A stretch of 56,254 nt of DNA, from the NCBI GenBank assembly GCA_903873965.1, contig CAIQQO010000002.1:1-56254 (forward strand), in the 5' to 3' direction. Position 1 is the first letter of the stretch; each line of letters starts with the position of its first letter. Positions 43,789 to 52,740 of the stretch are shown here, in pieces. Source of the stretch: an uncultured bacterium (lineage in GTDB: Bacteria > Chloroflexota > Anaerolineae > J036 > Brachytrichaceae). The position numbers and the translations under genes were made by a program. The notes under the pieces are model-generated. The model ran no database searches. It was not told the origin of the DNA and saw only the letters and a list, made by a program, of their open reading frames with translations.

Positions 43789-45545
43789 GCCAATACTCCT
43801 TCAAGCCCTGTGCTGAGTAAGCGAGCAAATCGCGAATCTGACGCACTTGCCAGCGCCAATCTTGACCCGGTTTCTAACACTCGCCCATCTTCTAGAATCA
43901 TGATGCTATCGGCCCGTTGCACTGTGCCAAGTCGGTGCGCGATGATCAAAGCCGAACGTCCGCGCAATAATCGATCAATAGCGCGTTCGATACGCTGTTC
44001 GGTTGCAGGATCAAGGCGCGATGACGCCTCGTCCAAAATCACCAGTCCTGGGTCGCGCAAAAAGACGCGCGCCAAGGCAAGTAGTTGTGCTTCGCCGGCA
44101 GACAGGCTGCGCCCCCCCGTCTCCAGGCGCGTGTCCAGACCTGCCGGAAGTGAGTGAAACCACTCAGATAGTTCGAGTTCTTCAATCACCTGAAGTACTC
44201 TTTCATCAGCAATTGTGTTATCGAAAAAAGTAAGATTGTCCCGCACTGAAGCCTGGAATAACTGCACATCCTGTGTAACGAGCGCGACACGCCGGCGCAG
44301 CGCCTTCAACATAGGCTGGCGCACTTCTACTCCACCAAGCCGTATCTGGCCATTTGAAGGATCATACAAACGAAAAACCAGCCGCGCCAGCGAAGTCTTG
44401 CCACTACCCGTACGTCCAAGCAGGCCCATGATCTCTCCTGGCTTAAGTGTAAAGGTAATGTTCTTCAAAACTGGCTCTGCACTTACATAGCCAAACGTCA
44501 CATCATCGAAATTGAGGGAAAGTGCACCACCAGGTATTTCCGCGCCTGTACCTTCAACTGTTCGAGTTACTATTTTGCGCAGTTCTGCCAGGCGCTCAGT
44601 AACCGCGCCAATGTTCTGGATGTTTTCGGTCTGTTGTGTCAATTCACGAATCGGGCGTCCCAGCAGGTTGATGTAGTAAATCAGCAGATAGGCCGTACCA
44701 ACGGTGATCAGGCCTGTGTTAAACAACATAAATCCGGCAATGATCGCCATGATATTGCCGACAACCAACAGCGTACTGCCAGTAAGTCCAACAACGAGAC
44801 CCATCATCCAGGCTTTCTTCTGATGACCGAGTATTTTGTACGATAGCTTATACAGGCCCAACATAACAAAGTCCACCGCACCGCTGGATCTGATGTCCTC
44901 AGTGCCAGCCAATCTCTCTTCTAGAAAACCTGTCAAATCTGCTGTTGCAGCCCGCAGTGCTTTTGAATATGGGACAGAAATGCCACGAACACTGTTGAGC
45001 ACCACAAGCGCAACAACCGCAAAAATGGCGTACACAACACCAACGCGCCAGTCTTGCAATCCCAATGCGATCAGTACTCCGGCCATCAAGATAATATTGC
45101 CAATAACACGTATCACCAGTTGTGAGAAGAAATTTGAAAGCTCCGCTACATCGCCGTCTATTCGCTCGATCAACTCGCCCGGGCTGCGATCGTTGTGAAA
45201 ACTCATATCCAGATTCAGACAATGCTGCGCCAATTCGGCACGTAGGGCATTGGTTGCACTCCATGCTACGTTTTCGCCAATATAAGTGGCGCTGACGCCG
45301 ATAGCCTGCTGCAATAACGCCAGACCGATAAATGCGAGTGCAGCGAGTGCCAGCCCCTGACTCGATCCATCAGTTGCGGAAGTTGACCCGGTGGCACTGT
45401 CTATAAAATAGCGCATGATCTGTGGATTAATGACCTGGAGCCCTATGCTGGTCAAAAGCAGGACGGTCAGAAAAGCAAACCGGCCTCGTTGTGGTTTGAC
45501 ATGCGTTGACAGGAGATCCCAATAACGTTGCAATGGTATATTCAT
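43785..45545 (-). CDS. ABC exporter subunit, catalytic partner
   Basis: A 586-residue half-transporter with a six-helix membrane domain (~20-310) and a full ATPase: Walker A GRTGSGKT (377-384), signature LSAGE (481-485) and Walker B LVILDE with catalytic E506; switch His in IIAHRLGTV. The LSAGE signature deviates from LSGGQ, as often seen in the asymmetric subunits of heterodimeric exporters. It is the upstream gene of the pair and overlaps its partner by one start/stop. Drug, lipid or peptide export is possible; no substrate clue. Confidence 0.92.
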   Translation of the reverse strand: MNIPLQRYWDLLSTHVKPQRGRFAFLTVLLLTSIGLQVINPQIMRYFIDSATGSTSATDGSSQGLALAALAFIGLALLQQAIGVSATYIGENVAWSATNALRAELAQHCLNLDMSFHNDRSPGELIERIDGDVAELSNFFSQLVIRVIGNIILMAGVLIALGLQDWRVGVVYAIFAVVALVVLNSVRGISVPYSKALRAATADLTGFLEERLAGTEDIRSSGAVDFVMLGLYKLSYKILGHQKKAWMMGLVVGLTGSTLLVVGNIMAIIAGFMLFNTGLITVGTAYLLIYYINLLGRPIRELTQQTENIQNIGAVTERLAELRKIVTRTVEGTGAEIPGGALSLNFDDVTFGYVSAEPVLKNITFTLKPGEIMGLLGRTGSGKTSLARLVFRLYDPSNGQIRLGGVEVRQPMLKALRRRVALVTQDVQLFQASVRDNLTFFDNTIADERVLQVIEELELSEWFHSLPAGLDTRLETGGRSLSAGEAQLLALARVFLRDPGLVILDEASSRLDPATEQRIERAIDRLLRGRSALIIAHRLGTVQRADSIMILEDGRVLETGSRLALASASDSRFARLLSTGLEGVLA

Positions 45546-45659
45546 GACTTCATCTTAAAAAGAGCCTACCATGCTGAACCATGTTTTGATCACTTTTTTG
45601 CACTAAAATAGTTATACTTTGAAACAGGATAGAACACCATCAGCGTGGTCAGAACAGGC

Positions 45660-46442
45660 ATGAGCAATAACGCCCAGTTCGGACAGCAACCAGTGCTGTC
45701 TATTATTGTCCCGGCTTACAATGAAGAGAAACGCCTCCCAGTCACGTTGGAGCGACTTAGCCACTTTATACGAGATTGCGGATTATCCACGGAATTGATT
45801 GTCGTCGATGATGGCAGTAAAGACAACACGCGCGAAATCGTTCGTACAGCTATGGCGCAATATCACAACTTACGACTAATAGAGAACCCGCATAGCGGCA
45901 AAGCTTATACGGTGCGAACCGGTCTGCTGCAGGCGCGTGGCCTGTATGCGCTGCATGCAGACGCTGATCTTTCGACGCCGCCCAATGAGTTTCTAAAGCT
46001 GGTGCATGCGCTTGAAAGTGGTAATGATGTCGCGATTGGTTCACGGTCCGGAAGACCGGGAGCACCCTGGTACCGATTGCTAATGAGCGCCACATGGCGC
46101 ATCCTGGTAAGTCTCGTAGTTGTGCGCGGATTCCGCGATACACAATGCGGCTTCAAGGCCTATCGCACAAAAGTGGCACAGCATATTCTGCAGCACACCT
46201 TGCTGTATAACACGCCCGCACAATCGTTGACTACCGCCAGTGTTGCTGCGGCATCGGATGTCGAAATGCTCTACATAGGACGAAAGCTGGGCTACAAGAT
46301 CACCGAAGTGCAGCTGGAGTGGCTGCACCACGACGAATCCAAAATTAGACCAATGCAGGACAGCATGAATGCATTTGGCGAACTGATGCGAATACGTTGG
46401 TTTGCATTAACTGGCGCCTACAAATGGAAGCCAATCGCATAA
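45660..46442 (+). CDS. GT2 glycosyltransferase, dolichyl/polyprenyl-phosphate glucosyltransferase-like
   Basis: A 260-residue GT-A enzyme. Motifs in order: LSIIVPAYNEEKRLP (12-27), VDDGSKDN (49-56), the metal D101-x-D103 in HADADLSTP, GSRSG, and FRDTQCGFKAYR. The DADLSTP and DTQCGFK pattern is that of Alg5/dolichyl-phosphate beta-glucosyltransferases, which make lipid-linked sugar donors. It has no membrane helices. It might supply lipid-linked sugar to a GT-C enzyme such as the GT39-like protein at the left end of the window. The ATG at 45660 is taken as start. Confidence 0.9.
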   Translation: MSNNAQFGQQPVLSIIVPAYNEEKRLPVTLERLSHFIRDCGLSTELIVVDDGSKDNTREIVRTAMAQYHNLRLIENPHSGKAYTVRTGLLQARGLYALHADADLSTPPNEFLKLVHALESGNDVAIGSRSGRPGAPWYRLLMSATWRILVSLVVVRGFRDTQCGFKAYRTKVAQHILQHTLLYNTPAQSLTTASVAAASDVEMLYIGRKLGYKITEVQLEWLHHDESKIRPMQDSMNAFGELMRIRWFALTGAYKWKPIA

Positions 46443-46455
46443 AGGCAAGGCTCCA

Positions 46456-46479
46456 CATCACATTGTGATGGTTATTTTT
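46456..46479 (+). terminator. Weak hairpin terminator after the GT2 gene
   Basis: A short inverted repeat (46456-46462 with 46464-46470, so a smaller stem with a five-base loop in practice) is followed by GTTATTTTT on the plus strand. It overlaps the end of the convergent aldo/keto reductase gene. Confidence 0.45.
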
Positions 46480-47449
46480 GCGCCCAGGGATAACTCCAAC
46501 CATGTGCGAAGGCATGGCCTCGCAATGCCACTAGGTCAGAATCAGATAACACCTGGCCATCTGATACGGCTGCATTGGCTTCGACATTGGAAACCTTGCG
46601 CATACCGGGAATGACCGTAGATACCGCCGGATGACTCAGGCAGAATTTCAGCGCCAGGGCTGCCATGGTTGGTCGCCCCGGTCCCAGGAACGGCTTCAGA
46701 GCTTCCACACGGCGAATCCCTTCCTCCAGACGGTCCGGGGTTAACCAATCGGCGCGCCAGTCGCCTTCATCGAACTTATACCCTCGATCCATCTTTCCCG
46801 TAAGTAAGCCTTCCTCAAAGGGCACTCGCACGATGATGCCTACGTTGTGTTCGAGTGCTGCTGGAAAAAGCTCTTCGGCCGGGCGTTGCTCGAAAAGGTT
46901 ATAGATGACCTGAATTGAGTCAACCAGGCCAGAATTGACCAGACTGGTCGTTCCATATGGATCCCAATCATTTGCCGAAACACCAATTGCACGCACCTTG
47001 CCTTGTTTTTTCAATACTTCAAAAGCCTCAAACCACTCATTCTGTTCAGTGTAGGCGGGAGTCCATGAATGCAACTGTTGCAGATCGACATATTCTGTTC
47101 CCAGTTTACGGAGACTGGTTTCAGTGCACTCGATGATCCATGACTTGGGAAATGTATTCATGATCGATTCGCCTGGCAGCACCGGCCAGCGGAATGTTTT
47201 TGGCGGCACCTTGGTAGCAATAACCACTTTCTCGCGCCGTCCTTTGACGACCTCGCCAATCAACGTTTCGCTGTGGCCATCACCGTAAGCATAGGCTGTA
47301 TCGATGAATGTGACACCGAGCTCAAGAGCGCGCTCCAAAGAACGCTTGGCTTCTACATCATCGCGCTTGCCCCATCCACCGATGCCCCACGCGCCGTAAC
47401 CGATCTCACTAATAGTGATATCCGCTCTACCAAGTTTTCGATAGTTCAT
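46472..47449 (-). CDS. Aldo/keto reductase (YhdN/general stress-like)
   Basis: A 325-residue AKR starting MNYRKLGRADITISEIGYGAW. Catalytic Asp and Tyr lie in FIDTAYAYGDGHSE, Lys in VIATKVPPK and His in LQQLHSW. The C-terminal STVIPGMRKVSNVEANAA loop is the NADPH phosphate-binding region. The ATG has AGGAG six bases upstream. It follows the HSCG-type URO-D-like gene by 30 bp, repeating the AKR/URO-D pairing seen near 7-8 kb. Substrate unknown. Confidence 0.9.
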   Translation of the reverse strand: MNYRKLGRADITISEIGYGAWGIGGWGKRDDVEAKRSLERALELGVTFIDTAYAYGDGHSETLIGEVVKGRREKVVIATKVPPKTFRWPVLPGESIMNTFPKSWIIECTETSLRKLGTEYVDLQQLHSWTPAYTEQNEWFEAFEVLKKQGKVRAIGVSANDWDPYGTTSLVNSGLVDSIQVIYNLFEQRPAEELFPAALEHNVGIIVRVPFEEGLLTGKMDRGYKFDEGDWRADWLTPDRLEEGIRRVEALKPFLGPGRPTMAALALKFCLSHPAVSTVIPGMRKVSNVEANAAVSDGQVLSDSDLVALRGHAFAHGWSYPWAQK

Positions 47450-47479
47450 TCATCACTCCTGAAAAATATTCGAAACCAT

Positions 47480-48541
47480 TCAAAGCTTCTTACCCAAAAC
47501 CTCTTCAAACACCGCCAGGACGTTTTCTATTGGTGTATCTGGTTGAATACAGTGCGCCGGCGAGAAGAAATAACCGCCACCCTTTGCGATCACATCAAGC
47601 CTATGGCGCGCCTCAGCCCGGCATTGCTCACGGGTGCCATGCGGCAACGTATCTTGTGTGCTGATAAGTCCACAATAAGCCATTTTGCCGTGAGTCATCT
47701 TGCGCAGTCGCTCAATATCCCGCATGCCGGGAGGCTCTGGCTGCATGGCATCAAGAATATCAAGCCCCATGTCAATGAAAGTGGGTTGCAGATCACTCGT
47801 ATCTCCGCACGAATGCATCATAGCTTTGGCGCCATAAGTGTGCGCAATATCATAAAAGCGTTGTAGACGTGGGCGGAACACGCTGTCAAAGGTGGCCGGT
47901 GACACCATACGGCCTTTCTGCGTACCGCAATCCTCACCCAAACAGACAATATCAATCTTGCCATCAGCTGCTTCCAGTGCGCGCTTGATGTATTCACAGT
48001 AAAAGTCGACGCGCCGGTCGATGATCGCTATACCCACCTCATCCTGCGTGGCAATATCAATCAGCACCTGCTCCATACCGCGACCACGTGACACGCCATT
48101 GACAATATCAGGCATGCCGGCATCGCCTATACACACGGCATAGTCCTTGTAGCGCTCGCACTGCTCTGCAATTGTAGAGAAGTCATAGTCGTTAATATCC
48201 GGCCACGGATACGTCTCGAATTCGTCCATCGTTGTCACTCGCGACAGCGCAAGATCAGTTGCTTCTGGATAGGTACCGAACTCATAGACGGCGTTGCGAT
48301 ATCCCGTGCCCCACACGTCATAAAACAGCCCATCGTGATCAGGTTTCAGCGCACCTTTCCAGACAGCGCCTATACTGCGAAAATCCACGCCAAAAACACT
48401 GAGTAAGTCCGGCTGGCCAAAATACTTCCGCAATCTTTCTTCGATCTCTGGAGTCAGGTAAATCTGGATCGGAGGGCGGTCTGGTTCCTGCCATCGCAAC
48501 GATGTCATGACACGTTCTTTAGAGGTCACATTGAGCTTCAT
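47480..48541 (-). CDS. URO-D superfamily protein (methyltransferase-like), HSCG type
   Basis: A 353-residue member of the MtaA/CmuA-like branch: begins MKLNVTSKERVMTSLRWQEP with PDRPP, has the central GEDCGTQKGRMVSP segment near 203-215, and an intact H243-S-C245-G246 zinc-type motif. It ends with GGGYFFSPAHCIQ and PIENVLAVFEEV. It is the middle gene of a nitroreductase/URO-D/aldo-keto reductase operon; its start lies five bases after the nitroreductase stop. No corrinoid or activator gene is adjacent. Substrate unknown. Confidence 0.87.
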   Translation of the reverse strand: MKLNVTSKERVMTSLRWQEPDRPPIQIYLTPEIEERLRKYFGQPDLLSVFGVDFRSIGAVWKGALKPDHDGLFYDVWGTGYRNAVYEFGTYPEATDLALSRVTTMDEFETYPWPDINDYDFSTIAEQCERYKDYAVCIGDAGMPDIVNGVSRGRGMEQVLIDIATQDEVGIAIIDRRVDFYCEYIKRALEAADGKIDIVCLGEDCGTQKGRMVSPATFDSVFRPRLQRFYDIAHTYGAKAMMHSCGDTSDLQPTFIDMGLDILDAMQPEPPGMRDIERLRKMTHGKMAYCGLISTQDTLPHGTREQCRAEARHRLDVIAKGGGYFFSPAHCIQPDTPIENVLAVFEEVLGKKL

Positions 48542-48546
48542 CTTCG

Positions 48547-49068
48547 TTATTCCTTATATTCAATGACTTCACGCAGTGGTCGGCGCCAACGCGGATTGGG
48601 GCTTTCATTGGGATATCCCATTGGCACAATGGCAACGGGGCGAAATTCAGCACCGATCTGCAGTACACTCTGAACAGCAGCTTCATCAAAGTCACCTACC
48701 CAGCAGGTTCCAATGCCATACGAATGTGCTGCAAGCAATAGGTTCTGAATCGCAGCGGCTGTATCCTGTATACAGTACAAGGTACGCGCCCTCTCACCGT
48801 AGGTATTCTCGGCTCTTGCTGGCTCAGCGCACACGACTAAAACCACCGGCGCTTCAACAATAAATTCCTGATTGGATGCTATGCGAGCCAACTGCCTGCG
48901 CAAATCGTCATTGGATACGACGTAGTAACGCCACGGCTGCCAGTTACCAGCACTAGGCGCCAGTGTGGCAGCCTGAATCACTTTCTCAACCGTTTCTCGT
49001 GACACAGAAATTGGTTGAAAACTCCGGATACTACGCCGCTGTTTGATGCACTCAATCACGTCAAGCAC
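48547..49068 (-). CDS. Nitroreductase-family FMN oxidoreductase
   Basis: A 173-residue flavin reductase. FMN-binding residues occur in RRSIRSFQPISV, APSAGNWQPWRYYVV and the GIGTCWVGDF segment. The GTG at 49068 is chosen because GGAGG lies seven bases upstream (CGGAGGATAGCAGTG); an ATG 20 codons earlier lacks such a site. Family members reduce quinones, nitro compounds or act on halogenated or flavin-linked substrates. It leads the operon with the URO-D-like and aldo/keto reductase genes. Confidence 0.9.
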   Translation of the reverse strand: MLDVIECIKQRRSIRSFQPISVSRETVEKVIQAATLAPSAGNWQPWRYYVVSNDDLRRQLARIASNQEFIVEAPVVLVVCAEPARAENTYGERARTLYCIQDTAAAIQNLLLAAHSYGIGTCWVGDFDEAAVQSVLQIGAEFRPVAIVPMGYPNESPNPRWRRPLREVIEYKE

Positions 49069-49203
49069 TGCTATCCTCCGATAATCATAGTTAAATGCAT
49101 GATCTGGTAGACGGATATGGCTCTGCATCCTATTGGGATTAGATGAATTACCAGCTTATGTTATACCGCCAAGTGTACGAATGCGCGACTTGCATCCGTC
49201 GTG

Positions 49204-49209
49204 TATAAT
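49204..49209 (+). promoter_or_regulatory. Candidate -10 box upstream of the PHP-domain gene
   Basis: A perfect TATAAT preceded by TG lies in the 359-bp gap 49069-49427. No good -35 hexamer sits 16-18 bases upstream. If used, the message would have a ~210-base leader that includes a small GCCAG/CTGGC hairpin. The rest of the gap holds no visible gene or RNA. Confidence 0.4.
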
Positions 49210-49427
49210 GTAGAAGTATAGCCAGTAAATCGCTGGCACACGTTATATTTTAGTTTTCGAATTTGTCGTGGTTTCCTAAGGATTTATCGGGAAGTATTGT
49301 GGTGTGTCATAGTTGGATTTCAGTTAATCCCAAAGGCTTCATAGGGAAGCAAGGTCATTTATCACCTCCACATCCCACGACTGGTTCGAGCATTTTGATC
49401 CAATATACTGGATAAAGACCGAACTCC

Positions 49428-51944
49428 ATGCCCAGGAAGATAACCAAGGAATCTTCTGGCGAGGCCAAAGCCGCGCCGGAAAAAGAAGCCGCCAAACCCG
49501 CTAAGAAGACGACAAGCGCCCGTAAGACAGCCCCGCCCAGCGCACCGCGGCGACCACTCCGATCCAAGAAGCCAAGTCAGGCTGTATCTACGGAGGTAAC
49601 GACTGCAGCGCCCAATACCGGCGATGGCTCCGCCGAACAGTCTCGGTCAGCGGCCACGACTCCTAAACCCATCACAGTGGCGAATCAATGGCGACGCATG
49701 GATTTGCACATGCACACGCCTGCATCGCACGATTATGAGGAGCCCGAAAGGCTTTATATTGATATCCTCAGACAAGCTGAACGGCGTGGTCTCGATATCA
49801 TTGCCTTTACCGATCACAACACCGCATACGGATTTCGCAATATGCATCGCGAGGTCGGAGAGCTGGAGTTGCTGGAGCGGTATGAGCGTATCAACGCCGT
49901 TGAGCTAGGTCGACTGAATGAATATAGGCGATTGCTCAAGAAAATCCTCGTCCTGCCGGGATTTGAATTTACCGCCACGTTTGGATTTCATATTCTAGGC
50001 ATTTTCCCGCCTGAAATGCCCCTTCGCGACATCGACTTTATCCTGATGCAATTGCGAGTGCCGTCAAAAGTCGTTGAGCAAGGGCTGACTGAAGCAGGGG
50101 CGACCAGTGATGTACTTACCGCCTACCGTCTGATAGCTGAATCAGGCGGGATCGCCATAGCACCGCATGCGAACTCATCCAATGGCGTCTTCATGCGTGG
50201 CATGAACATCGGTGGCCAGACACGTATTGCCTACACTCAGGATTCCAACCTGTCAGCAATTGAACTAACTGATCTAGCAAAGGGGCGACGATCCATGGCG
50301 TCGTGGTTTAATGGCTATAAACCCGAGTACTCACGCAAGATGCACGTCATTCAGAGCAGTGACGCTCATCGGATTACTGTTTCGCCAAGCGATCCAAAAC
50401 GGCTTGGAATGGGCGATCGCGTGTCGGAGGTTTACCTGCCTGAAGTCTCTTTCAATACACTCAAAGAGTTATTTCAAAGCCAGGAGTTCGATCGAATTCG
50501 CCATCCTGAGGGCATATTGGAAGTGCCTACTGATATGTTGCGCGAGGCGCGGGAAAAGGGCAACTCACTCACGCAGGTTTTCCATCCGTTATTACCAAAG
50601 CGTGGTGATAAGTTTACGCAGCTTATGACTGATATTGTAGGGCTTGCCAATGCCGAGGGTGGCAATCTTTATATTGGCTGTGATGGCGGTCTGACAAAGC
50701 ATGCAGCGGGCGTTGCCAACATCGTTGAGTTGTCTTCTGAACTGGCGACTACGATCAAAGCGCGTATTGCACCCGAACTCAATGTCACCATCGAGCTTCA
50801 ACGAACTGATGATGTTGATGTGTTGCGAGTCGTTGTCCCTATCGGCCCGAATGCCCCATATACTTTAGATGGTAATGTGTATCATGTGCGCTCTGAAACC
50901 GAGACACGCCTCGCAGTTAGAGATGATTTGATCAAACTTGTGAAGCGCACCATTGAGTTTGAGGCAGAAGCTTCTCGCGTCGCAAAGGTAGCGCAAGATG
51001 CCAAACCGACATCACACACTCCGCGCCACCAGTCTACAACACCGCACCATCGCCAGCAATCGGCTAATCAAGCCACATCTGGACAACCACAAGCCCAGCG
51101 CCCACAGCAACAGGCTCCAGCGCAGCCTTTAGCAAATGGACAACGGCCAGAGACAAACGGTGCGGATGCGAATGGAGCGGATAGCGAAAGAAGATCACGC
51201 TCCTACAACGGCCAGACACAAGGCCGACCGTTGCAGCGCTCAAGGCAGCAAGGGCAAAACCAACCACAGGCGTCAAGAACTCAACCTGCGTCCAATCAGC
51301 CAGCCAGTAATCGACAACAACCATCGCAACCAGAAGGCAGCCAGGTTCAAGACGAGATTACCAACATTGAGTTGGTGCAGGGAAGCCCTAAACCTGTTCA
51401 GGTACCAATTGAGCCCCAGGCAGAAGGATCACCCCGTTCCGGTGTTGAGATTCTGTCTTTTGAAGAACGCGATGGTGTTCGTTACTACACAGTTCGCGAC
51501 CTGCGAAATAAAAGTATTGTGCGTAACGTCACTAGAAAGAGTGCACGTGATTTATGGTTGTACGCTCTAATGCAGCACGCCGGTGATGTCTATGATGCTT
51601 CAACCTTTTCGTGGGCTGAAGAGCGTTCGGTTCTCAGTCGGTCGCAACGCGCTGGTAAAACGCGATTCGATGTGGCATTGCGCGACGCGAATGGCAAAGT
51701 CCATATCTTCTATGGTGTCTCTGATGACGGCATGGATAACAGTTGGCGCGACCTGATCCAGGCAACGATGCCGGCAGTCGTGGATGAACCTGAGGTAGCC
51801 GCAACTGATAACCAGCAAAACGACAGTGCAGACACTACTTCAGATGAGGGACTGCCTGAAGAGGTAGGAACTGAAGTTCAACGTGTTGCCGAAAGTGACA
51901 ACCTGTCCGACAATGCGCTTGTGTCTGATTCACAATCCTTGTAG
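49428..51944 (+). CDS. PHP-domain protein with AlbA_2/Schlafen-like domain and basic N-terminal tail
   Basis: An 838-residue multidomain protein. Residues 1-85 are Lys/Ala/Pro-rich, like a histone H1 tail. A PHP phosphoesterase domain spans ~88-350 with H94-x-H96 (DLHMHTP), D129-H130 (FTDHNT), E180, H247 (APHAN) and D312-x-H314 (SSDAH). A divergent-AAA/AlbA_2-like domain lies at ~390-505 (FTQLMTDIVGLANAEGGNLYIG). A Gln/Asn/Pro-rich linker covers ~520-665 and an unnamed globular domain ~675-790. PHP domains hydrolyse phosphoesters; AlbA_2 suggests nucleic-acid binding. A DNA/RNA processing role is inferred. No clear partner gene. Confidence 0.85.
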   Translation: MPRKITKESSGEAKAAPEKEAAKPAKKTTSARKTAPPSAPRRPLRSKKPSQAVSTEVTTAAPNTGDGSAEQSRSAATTPKPITVANQWRRMDLHMHTPASHDYEEPERLYIDILRQAERRGLDIIAFTDHNTAYGFRNMHREVGELELLERYERINAVELGRLNEYRRLLKKILVLPGFEFTATFGFHILGIFPPEMPLRDIDFILMQLRVPSKVVEQGLTEAGATSDVLTAYRLIAESGGIAIAPHANSSNGVFMRGMNIGGQTRIAYTQDSNLSAIELTDLAKGRRSMASWFNGYKPEYSRKMHVIQSSDAHRITVSPSDPKRLGMGDRVSEVYLPEVSFNTLKELFQSQEFDRIRHPEGILEVPTDMLREAREKGNSLTQVFHPLLPKRGDKFTQLMTDIVGLANAEGGNLYIGCDGGLTKHAAGVANIVELSSELATTIKARIAPELNVTIELQRTDDVDVLRVVVPIGPNAPYTLDGNVYHVRSETETRLAVRDDLIKLVKRTIEFEAEASRVAKVAQDAKPTSHTPRHQSTTPHHRQQSANQATSGQPQAQRPQQQAPAQPLANGQRPETNGADANGADSERRSRSYNGQTQGRPLQRSRQQGQNQPQASRTQPASNQPASNRQQPSQPEGSQVQDEITNIELVQGSPKPVQVPIEPQAEGSPRSGVEILSFEERDGVRYYTVRDLRNKSIVRNVTRKSARDLWLYALMQHAGDVYDASTFSWAEERSVLSRSQRAGKTRFDVALRDANGKVHIFYGVSDDGMDNSWRDLIQATMPAVVDEPEVAATDNQQNDSADTTSDEGLPEEVGTEVQRVAESDNLSDNALVSDSQSL

Positions 51945-51982
51945 GGGACGGTACGAAGTCCGTCCCACCTGACAGGTGCAAA

Positions 51983-52717
51983 ATGGAACTGACGAATAAA
52001 ACCATACTCGTGGTCGGCGGTGCTACAGGCATCGGGAAAGCGACTGCAATCGAGTGCGCCCAACGTGGCGCATCCGTAATCGTTGCAGACTATAACCAGA
52101 TTGAAGGCGCGGCCACCGCAGCATCGTGCGGTGGCATGTATGTGCCAGTCAATGTTGCAGATGAAGCATCGGTAAAGGCCATGTATGCTGCCATAGGTGA
52201 GCATCATGACCATATCAACGTATTGGTCCAAACAGCTGGCGTATTAAAGGGAGCCTATGTCCCGGTTCCAGAATTTCCACTGGAAACATTCGAAAATGTC
52301 ATTGATATCAATGCCACTGGCAGCTTTCTGTGCGCTAAATACGGTGTCCCTTTCATCAAGAAATCGGGGGGCGGCGTGATTGTGCTGATCTCGTCTGTCG
52401 CAGCGATAGGCGTCAGCTCATCTGTCGCCTATGGCACAAGTAAAGGTGCGGTCAGTAGCCTTGGTGTGACGCTGGCCAATAAGCTGGCTGCAGACAACAT
52501 ACGCGTCAACGTCGTTCATCCTGGCGGTATCAAGACGTATATGAAACTTTCCGTCATAGGCGCCGAAGCGGAACTGCGCGGCGGTTCTTCCGAACAGGCC
52601 ATTTCCCAGGCTGCGGCAGGTTCTGAACTTGGTGAACCGGAAGGCGTTGCGAAAATTCTGGCTTTCCTTGCCAGTGACGAAGCCGACTATGTTCGTGGGT
52701 TTCTGTTTACCCGATAA
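51983..52717 (+). CDS. Short-chain dehydrogenase/reductase
   Basis: A 244-residue classical SDR. The cofactor motif is G12-GATGIG, D36 in IVAD suggests NAD(H) preference, and the catalytic residues are N110, S138, Y150 and K154. The C-terminal SDEADYVRGFLFTR end is family-like. Likely substrates are a hydroxy acid, sugar or sugar acid. The next gene is a close paralogue beginning 23 bases later, so the pair arose by tandem duplication. The ribosome site is weak. Confidence 0.92.
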   Translation: MELTNKTILVVGGATGIGKATAIECAQRGASVIVADYNQIEGAATAASCGGMYVPVNVADEASVKAMYAAIGEHHDHINVLVQTAGVLKGAYVPVPEFPLETFENVIDINATGSFLCAKYGVPFIKKSGGGVIVLISSVAAIGVSSSVAYGTSKGAVSSLGVTLANKLAADNIRVNVVHPGGIKTYMKLSVIGAEAELRGGSSEQAISQAAAGSELGEPEGVAKILAFLASDEADYVRGFLFTR

Positions 52718-52740
52718 CACACGATAAGGAGAAATAACAC

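Noticed and set aside
49204-49427. Riboswitch or small RNA in the leader of the PHP gene
   Set aside because: No known riboswitch core was recognisable; only small hairpins are visible.
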